From: Butyrivibrio sp. XPD2002
GTDB taxonomy: Bacteria > Bacillota > Clostridia > Lachnospirales > Lachnospiraceae
Direction of reading: 5' to 3'
DNA: 64,000 nucleotides
NCBI RefSeq assembly: GCF_000423945.1
Contig: NZ_AUIY01000016.1
Span: 86,121-150,120, forward strand
The notes beneath the pieces were generated by a model, which had not been told where the DNA came from, searched no databases, and saw only the letters and a program-made list of their open reading frames with translations. Positions 1 to 8,012 of the stretch are shown here, one piece after another; positions within the stretch are counted from its first letter, which is position 1, and each line of letters begins with the position of its first letter. The translations under genes were made by a program, and so were the position numbers.

Positions 1-2121
1 GACCATTTTGTTGCGCTGGCATATTATAACAGTATCGAGGCCAGAATAGATGATCTTGGAAGGCGTATCCACAGCTATAATCCGGATGCGGGTATTGAGC
101 TGCGTGCAGGTATCTACGAGATTGACTCGGAGGATACCGACATCAGTATAGCCTGTGACAGGGCGAGGATTGCCTGCAACAGTATTAAGAAAAATTATGA
201 CCATATCTTCAGATACTACGATAATGAGCTGGGGACTCAACTTGATCTTGCTCATTATATAATTCACAATATCAGCGAAGCTGTCCTTAAGGGATATATT
301 CAGGTTTATTATCAGCCTGTTGTAAGGGTTATTACAGGCAGAGTCTGCGGCTTTGAAGCACTGGCCCGCTGGGTTGATCCGGTTCACGGATTCCTTATGC
401 CCGGTGTTTTCATACCAATCCTGGAGGACGCACATCTTATCTACAAGCTTGATGCCTATGTGGTGAGGCAGGTGTGCGAGGACATCAGAGATTTCATGGA
501 TCAGGGATTAAAACCTCACCCTGTTTCAATCAACTTATCACGTACAGATTTTCATCAGAGAGATATGTACCACGTTGTTAATGATGCGGTTCATCAGTGC
601 AATATTCCCAAGAGCCTCATTCATATTGAGGTTACTGAGAGTGCCCTGGATGACAGCCAGGATGTACTAAGGGGAACAATAGATAAATTCAGAAGGGGCG
701 GATACCAGGTTTGGATGGACGATTTCGGAAGCGGATATTCATCCCTTAATCTGCTAAAGGATTATGAGTTTGACGTGCTCAAATTTGACATGAAGTTTCT
801 TCAGAATTTTGGATCTAATCCCAGAGAGACAGCTATTTGGGAAAATGTTATCAACATGGCAGAGGAGATTGGAATTCAGACTCTTGCAGAGGGCGTTGAG
901 ACCTTAGAGGCATGGGATTTCCTTAAGCGCGTGGGATGTGAGAAGGCTCAGGGCTATTTCTTCGGAAGACCTATGACCAAACTGGAATGCATAGACTATC
1001 TGGATGAGGATAGGAATAAGTATAAGGGAACTCCGGCTCAGAGAGCTGAGGAGGCCGATGACGAGGCTTTGGGGCTTGGAAGAAGTGTTATCGAGCTTAA
1101 AAAGGATGCTCCGGAGGAAGAAGAGGAAGAGGATCGCACGGGCTTTGAGGATGACGAGCTTTTTATGTCGGAATCTCCTGTATACATGACTCTTGCTGCA
1201 AGGGGATTTGTATCGCTTCTTGAATATAATTCCTATTCCCAGTTCCAGAAGCACTCATTTTTCATTGTCGCTAATCTGAGTAAGGATAAGCTCCTTCGTG
1301 TTCACCTTAGCAGTAAGCGCAAGATTCTGGACAAGTCCTATCACAAGGCTGAGTCTTATCAGGCTATGATTGATGAGATAGTCACAAAGTCAGTCATTGC
1401 TGATGAGCAGAGCATAGCAAACGATTTTTTCAGTAAGGATAGACTTATTCTTGCTTACCACAGCGGAATAACCTTTGACGATTTTGAATTCCACAGGATA
1501 GTGGATATAAAAATGGCGCCCAGATGGACTCACACCATCTATCAGATAATGGAGGATAAGGGAGATATCATCGCATACTTCCTGTCATTCGATATCGATG
1601 AATACAAGAGATCCAAGGATCTTGTGAGACAGATGGCAGAGAGGGACTCTCTCACCGGTCTTTACAACAGACACACTGCGGTGCCGCTTATCAGAAACAG
1701 ACTCTACAGGCATCAGAATGGCAAGTCTGCTCTTATCATGGCGGACATCGATGACTTTAAGGTAATAAATGACAAGTACGGATCCTTTGCGGGGGACGAA
1801 GTCTTACGGAGAATATCTGCAAGGCTCGATGATATTTTCGGAAGGGATGGAATAGTATGTCACATCGATCAGGATGAGTTCCTGATATTTGTGGAAAATA
1901 TTGAGATCGGCAATCTTAAGAAGCGGGTTTCCGAGTTATGTGACAATACCTTTGAGGTGGCGTATCACAGAGACAGAATTCAGTTTACAGTATCTGCCGG
2001 ATATGTAATACATCCTGACCAGGGCAGAGGATATCACGATCTTTACAGGAAAGCCGATACAGCGCTTTGCAAGGCAAAGACTGAAGGTAAAGGAATGGGA
2101 CTAATGTACGAAGAGCAGTAA
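1..2121 (+). CDS. GGDEF-EAL-GGDEF c-di-GMP signalling protein (5' partial)
   Basis: The frame is open from base 1, so the N-terminus lies outside the window; 706 residues are visible. It starts inside a degenerate GGDEF domain (DHFVAL at the signature site) and continues into a complete EAL domain with E119-A-L, an INLSR stretch, EVTES, D240-D241 in DDFGSGYSSL, KFD, AEGVET and QGYFFGRP. The metal and catalytic residues expected of a c-di-GMP phosphodiesterase are therefore present. An acidic linker (about 245-290 visible) and a middle region without a clear family follow, then a second GGDEF domain (about 545-700) whose signature reads DQDEF (624-627 region) instead of GGDEF, so cyclase activity is doubtful. 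It lies 16 bp before a hybrid kinase, probably in one operon. Inference: it lowers c-di-GMP, with the two degenerate GGDEF domains acting as regulatory modules. Confidence 0.9.
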   Translation, partial: DHFVALAYYNSIEARIDDLGRRIHSYNPDAGIELRAGIYEIDSEDTDISIACDRARIACNSIKKNYDHIFRYYDNELGTQLDLAHYIIHNISEAVLKGYIQVYYQPVVRVITGRVCGFEALARWVDPVHGFLMPGVFIPILEDAHLIYKLDAYVVRQVCEDIRDFMDQGLKPHPVSINLSRTDFHQRDMYHVVNDAVHQCNIPKSLIHIEVTESALDDSQDVLRGTIDKFRRGGYQVWMDDFGSGYSSLNLLKDYEFDVLKFDMKFLQNFGSNPRETAIWENVINMAEEIGIQTLAEGVETLEAWDFLKRVGCEKAQGYFFGRPMTKLECIDYLDEDRNKYKGTPAQRAEEADDEALGLGRSVIELKKDAPEEEEEEDRTGFEDDELFMSESPVYMTLAARGFVSLLEYNSYSQFQKHSFFIVANLSKDKLLRVHLSSKRKILDKSYHKAESYQAMIDEIVTKSVIADEQSIANDFFSKDRLILAYHSGITFDDFEFHRIVDIKMAPRWTHTIYQIMEDKGDIIAYFLSFDIDEYKRSKDLVRQMAERDSLTGLYNRHTAVPLIRNRLYRHQNGKSALIMADIDDFKVINDKYGSFAGDEVLRRISARLDDIFGRDGIVCHIDQDEFLIFVENIEIGNLKKRVSELCDNTFEVAYHRDRIQFTVSAGYVIHPDQGRGYHDLYRKADTALCKAKTEGKGMGLMYEEQ

Positions 2122-2137
2122 ATATGAGGATGCTGCC

Positions 2138-5100
2138 ATGAACCGTAAACGCGATAAACTGTTCTACATCAGATACTTGGTATTGATTGTAATGTTTGTG
2201 CTTACCACATGGATTACAATCATCAACAATTTGCATATTGATAGCGGGGATGATCTTAATCAATTACAGTTCGCATCTGTTTATCTTTTTAAGTTTTCAC
2301 CCCTGATAGTTTTGACTGCCTTTGAGGGCGTCCTGCCTTCAATTCTTTCGTGCTTTATCCTTTTTGCGGTTAAAACCTCTGTCAACAAAGAACTTGCTTT
2401 TGTGACAGGAATCTATATTCTCGGGGCTGCTTCAACTCACTACTTTACTATGAGTGAGTTTTTCAAAAGGAAAAAAACCGCCCTGATAGCAATGCTGTTT
2501 TTTATGTTGTTTTATGGGAGTGTATGGGGCGGCTGCCTTGGAATCCTCGCAGGTAGAGGTTTCATGGAGTTTGCGCCCGGGCGCTCTTTTTTCTATTTCA
2601 TAAATGAGCTGCCTGAGGCTTTTTTGGCAGTTGCTATTATTTATATTGTGTATGCCAAGTGCCCGAATAAGGCAAAGGCACTGTTTTTTAGCGGAGTTTA
2701 TTACAGGGATGATGTGGATGAGCTCACAAGAAAAATGGCTGATTACAGAAAAAGTAAGCTCAGTCAGACTGTGTCCTTTATCATTTTCGTGCAGGCAATA
2801 GCACTTGGACTGGCAGCTGCGATATTTGCCAATACCCTTATTCCGAATATGAAAAACAGTCTTCAGGACGAGGTGAATATTGAGGTTGAGGTTATTAAAA
2901 AGAATACTGACTGGAGGAAGATTACCAACATAATCGCACTGGAGCAGCAGGTCAGTGAAATAGAGGCTGCACAATCCACTGGATATCTTCTTTTAGAGCT
3001 GAACAGCGATACACTTATTTTTGATACGAAGCTTATACTACTGATTCTGGTTGTTGTCATACCACTTAGTGTGCTGACCAATCAGTTTGCCCAGTACAGA
3101 ATAGCCCGGCCAATAATGCGACTGGCGGATTCCATGCAGGCATTTTATGACATGGGAGCAAAGGGACTGGATGAGAACCTTCAAAAGCTCCGGGAGCTCG
3201 ATATTCATACGGATGATGAGATCGAGTATATGTATTCGAATTTTGCAAAAACAGCAGAGAACATGGTGGGCTATATAAAGATGATACAGGCTCAGAAGTC
3301 ACTTGCTGATGCACTTAGATTCCAGCAGTCCGCTAATGAGGCGAAGAACAATTTCCTCTCAAGTATGTCACATGAGATCAGGACCCCTATAAATGCCATG
3401 CTGGGCTTCAATGAGATGATTTTAAGAGAGAGTAAGGATCCCGAGATCATCAAGTACGCATCCAATGTTAACAGTTCAGGAAAAATGCTCCTTGGACTTG
3501 TTAATGATATTCTTGATTTTTCAAGGATTGAGGCAGGAAAAACCGAGATCATTCCGGTTGAGTATGATCTCAGCTCCATGATAAACGATCTGATAAATAC
3601 AGCACACATGCGTATGAAGGGTAAGAACCTTGAGCTTAAGACCAATATCTCAACCGATATCCCCTGCATGCTCATGGGTGATGAGATTCGTATAAAGCAG
3701 TGTGCGATGAATGTCATAACCAATGCCATTAAGTACACTAACGAAGGAAGTGTCACCATAACCATCGACCATAAGGAGACTGATGATAAGGACATTATTC
3801 TTTTGCGTTTCAATATTAAGGATACCGGTATTGGAATCCGTAAGGAGGATATGGACAGACTCTTTGCACCCTTCGAGCGTATAGAGGAAGACAGGAACCG
3901 TACCGTTGAAGGCACGGGTCTTGGAATGAATATCGTCAAGCAGCTCCTGGCACTTATGGGTTCAAGACTTCTTGTCAGCAGTGAATATGGAAAGGGCAGC
4001 GAGTTTTCATTTTCTATAAAGCAAAAGGTTATAAGCAGGAATCCCATCGGTGATTTTGCATCAACCTATGAGGAGTCACTGCTTGGACAGGAGACATACC
4101 ATGAATCCTTCCATGCTCCTGAGGCCAATGTGCTGGTAGTTGATGATACTGTTGCTAACCTTACTGTAATACAGGGACTTTTGAAGGCAACACAGGTTAA
4201 GGTTGATACCGCAGAGAGCGGACTTGAAGCACTGGAAAAGGTATGTGCTAACAAGTACAACATCATTTTCCTGGATCACAGAATGCCTAAGATGGATGGA
4301 GTTGAGACACTTCACGCCATGAAGGAAATGGATGAGAACCTTAACAAGGACGTGCCCGTATATGCTCTCACCGCCAATGTTATAAGCGGCGCAAGAGAGA
4401 TGTATTTGAAGGAAGGCTTTGCAGGTTATCTTCCAAAGCCTATAGATTCTGCAAAGCTTGAGGATGCCATTTTAAAGGTGCTTCCTGATGACATAGTACT
4501 TCGACCCGGAGATGATGGCTTTGATTCCGTGATTGAAACCGACGGAATCGGAGCAGAGGATCTCGAGGCCATTGGAATAATGTCCAATCTCACGGGAATA
4601 GATCCTGATGAAGGTGCAAAGAACTGCGGAGGTCCTGCTGCACTTAAAAATGTAGCAACCAATTTTGCTCTTTCAATAGAGTCAAACGCCCAGTCCATTG
4701 AGGATGCCTGGAAGGCCGGAGATTATGAGAACTATACCACCTACGTTCATGGACTTAAGAGCTCTGCCAGAGTTATAGGAGCATCGGAACTATCCAATCT
4801 TGCAGCCTTTCTTGAGAAGTGCGGACTTAACAGTGACGTGGACGAAATTGAAAGACGCACGCCCGAGCTGCTAGAGAATTACAGGCAATATATGGAATAT
4901 CTTGCACCTCTTATTGAGGAGGCATCCGGTGATTCCGAGGAGGATATGAACAAGCCTCTCATCGAACCGGAGGAACTTAAAGGCGCGCTTACGAGTCTTA
5001 GGGAATTTGTCGAAGGCTCCTATTTTGACAGTGCTGATGATGTGGTATCAATGATGGATGATTATCGTATGCCGGATGATTTCAAGGGTACCTATAAGGA

Positions 5101-5158
5101 GATTAAGAAACTTCTGGCAGCAGTTGACAGGGATGGATTGTTAGACATTTTGAAGTAA
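2138..5158 (+). CDS. Membrane hybrid histidine kinase with REC, Hpt and extra C-terminal domain (copy A)
   Basis: 1006 residues. The N-terminus has about five hydrophobic segments, followed by two more (about 210-235 and 285-310) flanking a short extracytoplasmic loop, then a HAMP-like linker. The HisKA box has H412 in SHEIRTPINAMLGF. The HATPase domain has DTGIGI and GTGLGMNIV. A receiver follows with D669-D670 and phospho-acceptor D713 in FLDHRMPKMDG, then an Hpt domain with H871 in VHGLKSSARV. After the Hpt is a further helical segment of about 75 residues that is also present in the kinase at 34563-37529. The phosphorelay is complete within one protein. The stop lies 11 bp before the two-receiver regulator, its likely output partner. 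The sensed signal cannot be read from the sequence. Confidence 0.93.
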   Translation: MNRKRDKLFYIRYLVLIVMFVLTTWITIINNLHIDSGDDLNQLQFASVYLFKFSPLIVLTAFEGVLPSILSCFILFAVKTSVNKELAFVTGIYILGAASTHYFTMSEFFKRKKTALIAMLFFMLFYGSVWGGCLGILAGRGFMEFAPGRSFFYFINELPEAFLAVAIIYIVYAKCPNKAKALFFSGVYYRDDVDELTRKMADYRKSKLSQTVSFIIFVQAIALGLAAAIFANTLIPNMKNSLQDEVNIEVEVIKKNTDWRKITNIIALEQQVSEIEAAQSTGYLLLELNSDTLIFDTKLILLILVVVIPLSVLTNQFAQYRIARPIMRLADSMQAFYDMGAKGLDENLQKLRELDIHTDDEIEYMYSNFAKTAENMVGYIKMIQAQKSLADALRFQQSANEAKNNFLSSMSHEIRTPINAMLGFNEMILRESKDPEIIKYASNVNSSGKMLLGLVNDILDFSRIEAGKTEIIPVEYDLSSMINDLINTAHMRMKGKNLELKTNISTDIPCMLMGDEIRIKQCAMNVITNAIKYTNEGSVTITIDHKETDDKDIILLRFNIKDTGIGIRKEDMDRLFAPFERIEEDRNRTVEGTGLGMNIVKQLLALMGSRLLVSSEYGKGSEFSFSIKQKVISRNPIGDFASTYEESLLGQETYHESFHAPEANVLVVDDTVANLTVIQGLLKATQVKVDTAESGLEALEKVCANKYNIIFLDHRMPKMDGVETLHAMKEMDENLNKDVPVYALTANVISGAREMYLKEGFAGYLPKPIDSAKLEDAILKVLPDDIVLRPGDDGFDSVIETDGIGAEDLEAIGIMSNLTGIDPDEGAKNCGGPAALKNVATNFALSIESNAQSIEDAWKAGDYENYTTYVHGLKSSARVIGASELSNLAAFLEKCGLNSDVDEIERRTPELLENYRQYMEYLAPLIEEASGDSEEDMNKPLIEPEELKGALTSLREFVEGSYFDSADDVVSMMDDYRMPDDFKGTYKEIKKLLAAVDRDGLLDILK

Positions 5159-5169
5159 AGGGGCAGACT

Positions 5170-5943
5170 ATGGAAAAACGGGTTTTACTTATAGGATCAC
5201 AAAGAAGCTTCATGGTCAGTGCAATAGCAAGGGGACTTGAGAATGCAGGATATGAGGTTGTTAAGTGTGAATTCACAAGTAAAGACATCATGGAGGTTGA
5301 GGATAAACCCGAGCTGTACGTTGTGTATCTGGGGGATATCGACAGGAGCGACCCGCTTAAAAACGGAATCGATCCTCTTGGATATCTGAATGAAGCAATC
5401 GATACGGATCATTTCTTCTTATATGAAGTGGGCAATACCGATGAGCTCGAATACGCATCAAAGGTTATCTCAAAGATAAAGGTTACCGAGAGCTTCCTTC
5501 GTCCTCTCGATGTGAATCAGCTTGCGGAGCAGCTGGACATGGTTGTTAAGAGCAACGCCATGGGAGAGGAGCAGAAAAAGAAGATACTGGTTGTGGATGA
5601 TGACGGAACGATGCTCAGGATGATCAAGACATGGCTCTCTGTGAAGTACAGAGTTTATATGGCAAGTTCAGGAAAAATAGCCATGAACTTTTTACAGACT
5701 AATTCCGTTGACCTGGTGCTTCTTGATTATATGATGCCGCAGATGGATGGACCGCAGGTTCTTGTGGAAATAAGGAAGGACGATAAATTAAAGGATCTTC
5801 CTGTTATGTTCCTCACATCAAAGAGCGATAAGGAAAGCGTTGTTTCCGTGGCTGCACTAAGACCTGCCAAATATCTGCTTAAAACCATGCCAAAGGCAAA
5901 GCTTATAAATAGTATTGATGTATTTTTTGACGAGAAAAAATGA
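5170..5943 (+). CDS. Two-receiver response regulator without DNA-binding domain (copy A)
   Basis: 257 residues. The C-terminal half is a normal receiver: KILVVDDDGT, acceptor D186 in LVLLDYMMPQMDG, switch-type T/S (FLTSKS) and the conserved K in KYLLKT. The N-terminal half has a receiver-like beginning (MEKRVLLIGS) but no phosphorylatable aspartate at the usual place, so it looks like a pseudo-receiver. No DNA-binding or enzymatic output domain follows. It lies 11 bp after the hybrid kinase and a close paralogue stands in the same relation to the paralogous kinase at 34563-37529. Inference: it works as a protein-interaction output or phosphate sink for that kinase. Confidence 0.9.
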   Translation: MEKRVLLIGSQRSFMVSAIARGLENAGYEVVKCEFTSKDIMEVEDKPELYVVYLGDIDRSDPLKNGIDPLGYLNEAIDTDHFFLYEVGNTDELEYASKVISKIKVTESFLRPLDVNQLAEQLDMVVKSNAMGEEQKKKILVVDDDGTMLRMIKTWLSVKYRVYMASSGKIAMNFLQTNSVDLVLLDYMMPQMDGPQVLVEIRKDDKLKDLPVMFLTSKSDKESVVSVAALRPAKYLLKTMPKAKLINSIDVFFDEKK

Positions 5944-6012
5944 TGTAATTTTTCCGAAAATCAAGTATACTATCGTGGAGTGTAAAAAGAACAATCATAC
6001 AAGGAGAATCCC

Positions 6013-6933
6013 ATGATAAAACAACTGATTGACGGAATCAAAAAGACAGAGGCACCTATTGTTGTAGGTCTTGATCCCAAGACCGATTTCATTCCGAAAA
6101 GGATCCTTGATAAAGCCTTTTCAGAATATGGGCAGACAGCTGATGCTGTAGCGGCGAGCTTTTTCGAATTCAACAAGGAAATAGTTGATAACATCTGTGA
6201 CCTTGTTCCTGCAGTTAAGCCCCAGGTTGCGATGTACGAGCAGTACGGCCTTCCGGGACTTGTGGCATATAAAAATACTATTGATTATTGTCATAAGAAG
6301 GGACTCCTTGTCATAGCGGATGTTAAGAGGGGAGACATAGGATCAACATCAGAATCCTATGCACTTGCACACCTTGGTGCATCTAAGGTCGGAGATACTA
6401 TGGTGAGGGGCTTTGATGCAGACTTCGCAACAGTTAATCCTTACCTTGGATCAGATGGAGTTAATCCCTTCATAAATGTATGTAATGAATTTGACAAGGG
6501 AATATTCGTACTTGTTAAGACTTCAAACCCCAGCAGTGGTGAGCTTCAGGATAAGATAGCTGATGGCAAGCCTCTCTACGAGACAGTCGGTGAGCTTGTA
6601 GAAAAATGGGGACAGGATTCCATGGACGGAACCTACAGTAACGTCGGCGCTGTTGTAGGCGCTACCTATCCAGAGATGGGTAAGGTACTTCGTGATATCA
6701 TGCCGCACGCATTTATCCTGGTACCGGGTTACGGAGCACAGGGCGGTAAGGGATCTGACCTGGTTCACTTCTTCGACAAGGATGGACTTGGTGCGATAGT
6801 TAATTCCTCAAGAGGAATAATCGCAGCATGGAAGAATGAAAAGTATGGAGATCCTTCAAAGGAACTTCTTGGAGAGGCAGCAAGAGCAGCCGTTCTCGAC
6901 ATGAAGGAAGATATCAGAAGCGCATTAAACTAA
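6013..6933 (+). CDS. pyrF: Orotidine 5'-phosphate decarboxylase
   Basis: 306 residues, the length of the longer PyrF subfamily. It converts OMP to UMP, the last step of de novo UMP synthesis. The signature DVKRGDIGSTSE is present with catalytic K105 and D108; VGLDPK near the N-terminus and PGYGAQGG near the C-terminus fit phosphate and substrate binding. The start has AAGGAG 8 bp upstream. The gene lies 15 bp before pyrE, so the two form a pyrimidine operon. A TATACT box at 5966-5971 could be a -10 element, but no convincing -35 accompanies it. Confidence 0.97.
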   Translation: MIKQLIDGIKKTEAPIVVGLDPKTDFIPKRILDKAFSEYGQTADAVAASFFEFNKEIVDNICDLVPAVKPQVAMYEQYGLPGLVAYKNTIDYCHKKGLLVIADVKRGDIGSTSESYALAHLGASKVGDTMVRGFDADFATVNPYLGSDGVNPFINVCNEFDKGIFVLVKTSNPSSGELQDKIADGKPLYETVGELVEKWGQDSMDGTYSNVGAVVGATYPEMGKVLRDIMPHAFILVPGYGAQGGKGSDLVHFFDKDGLGAIVNSSRGIIAAWKNEKYGDPSKELLGEAARAAVLDMKEDIRSALN

Positions 6934-6948
6934 GGAGATTATATAAAG

Positions 6949-7635
6949 ATGGAAAGATATAAGGAAGAGTTTATTGAATTTATGGTAGACAGTAACGTTC
7001 TGAAGTTCGGAGAGTTCACTCTTAAGAGCGGACGCAAATCTCCCTTTTTCATGAATGCCGGTGCATACGTTACAGGAGCTCAGCTCAAGAAGCTCGGCGA
7101 GTACTACGCAAGAGCAATTCACGATACCTTCGGACTTGAGTTTGATGTTTTATTCGGACCTGCTTACAAGGGAATTCCGCTTACAGTAGCTACAACAATC
7201 GCTATCAGCGAGCTTTACGGAAGAGAGATCCGCTACTGCTCCAACAGAAAAGAGATCAAGGATCACGGCGATAAGGGTATCCTTCTTGGAACAAAGCTCA
7301 GAGATGGCGACAGAGTCATGATCATCGAGGATGTTACAACATCAGGTAAGTCAATCGAGGAGACAGTTCCGATCATCAGAGAGCAGGCTGACGCAGATAT
7401 CGTTGGGATGATGGTTTCTCTTAACAGACAGGAGAAGGGACTTGAGACAGACATGAGCGCACTTGACGAGATCCGTGAGAGATATGGATTTGAGGCAGGC
7501 GCTATCGTAACAATGCAGGAGGTTGTCGAGCATCTTTACGGCAAGTCCTTTGATGGCGATGTTATTATCGACAAGAACATCAAAAAGGCCATCGACGAGT
7601 ATTACAAGGAGTATGGAGCAGTTTCTGCTAAGTAA
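6949..7635 (+). CDS. pyrE: Orotate phosphoribosyltransferase
   Basis: 228 residues. It joins orotate to PRPP to give OMP, the substrate of the upstream pyrF product. The PRPP-binding motif VMIIEDVTTSGKS (about 123-135, with E127-D128) is clear, as is FGPAYKGIPL. AAGGAG precedes the ATG at a normal distance. The gene is co-oriented with pyrF (15 bp gap) and is followed 5 bp later by a small membrane protein gene. PRPP supply may come from the synthetase encoded at 44235-45338. Confidence 0.97.
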   Translation: MERYKEEFIEFMVDSNVLKFGEFTLKSGRKSPFFMNAGAYVTGAQLKKLGEYYARAIHDTFGLEFDVLFGPAYKGIPLTVATTIAISELYGREIRYCSNRKEIKDHGDKGILLGTKLRDGDRVMIIEDVTTSGKSIEETVPIIREQADADIVGMMVSLNRQEKGLETDMSALDEIRERYGFEAGAIVTMQEVVEHLYGKSFDGDVIIDKNIKKAIDEYYKEYGAVSAK

Positions 7636-7640
7636 TTTAT

Positions 7641-8003
7641 ATGGAGGAGAGAAGAAAGAGGAGAAAACTGAATATCAAGCTTCCTGTTCGCGGACATGGC
7701 AGATATGTGTTTACGGACAAGAAGCATCCTGAAAAAGGAGTTCTTTCCGCGGCTCTCGGTCTAATTTCCGTAGTGACCATCTGCCTGGCCGTTTTTAAAA
7801 GCTATGAAAACGGAGGGCAGGCGGAACCCCGGTATGGCGTGGCAGTCATGTTCTGCTTACTGTACTCCATAGCCGGGCTGGTTCTGGGAATAATGTCCAG
7901 AATGGAAAAAGATATATTCAGGCTGTTTCCAAATTTGGGGATAATACTCAATGTGCTTTCGCTCATATGGGTAGGGTTGCTATTGTACTTTTCTGTATTA
8001 TGA
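7641..8003 (+). CDS. Small membrane protein of unknown function (possibly DUF6142)
   Basis: 120 residues with a basic N-terminal cytoplasmic tail (EERRKRRK) and three hydrophobic segments (about 35-52, 67-86 and 96-119). From memory it resembles the Lachnospiraceae family DUF6142; this needs a database check. The ATG lies only 5 bp after the pyrE stop and has no clear ribosome site of its own, suggesting translational coupling to pyrE. Nine bases after its stop a hybrid kinase begins. No catalytic residues can be recognised and no function is proposed. Confidence 0.75.
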   Translation: MEERRKRRKLNIKLPVRGHGRYVFTDKKHPEKGVLSAALGLISVVTICLAVFKSYENGGQAEPRYGVAVMFCLLYSIAGLVLGIMSRMEKDIFRLFPNLGIILNVLSLIWVGLLLYFSVL

Positions 8004-8012
8004 GGTGCAGCT

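Noticed and set aside
904..1254. 116-aa minus-strand frame within the EAL gene
   Set aside because: Opposite-strand shadow of a clearly coding region.
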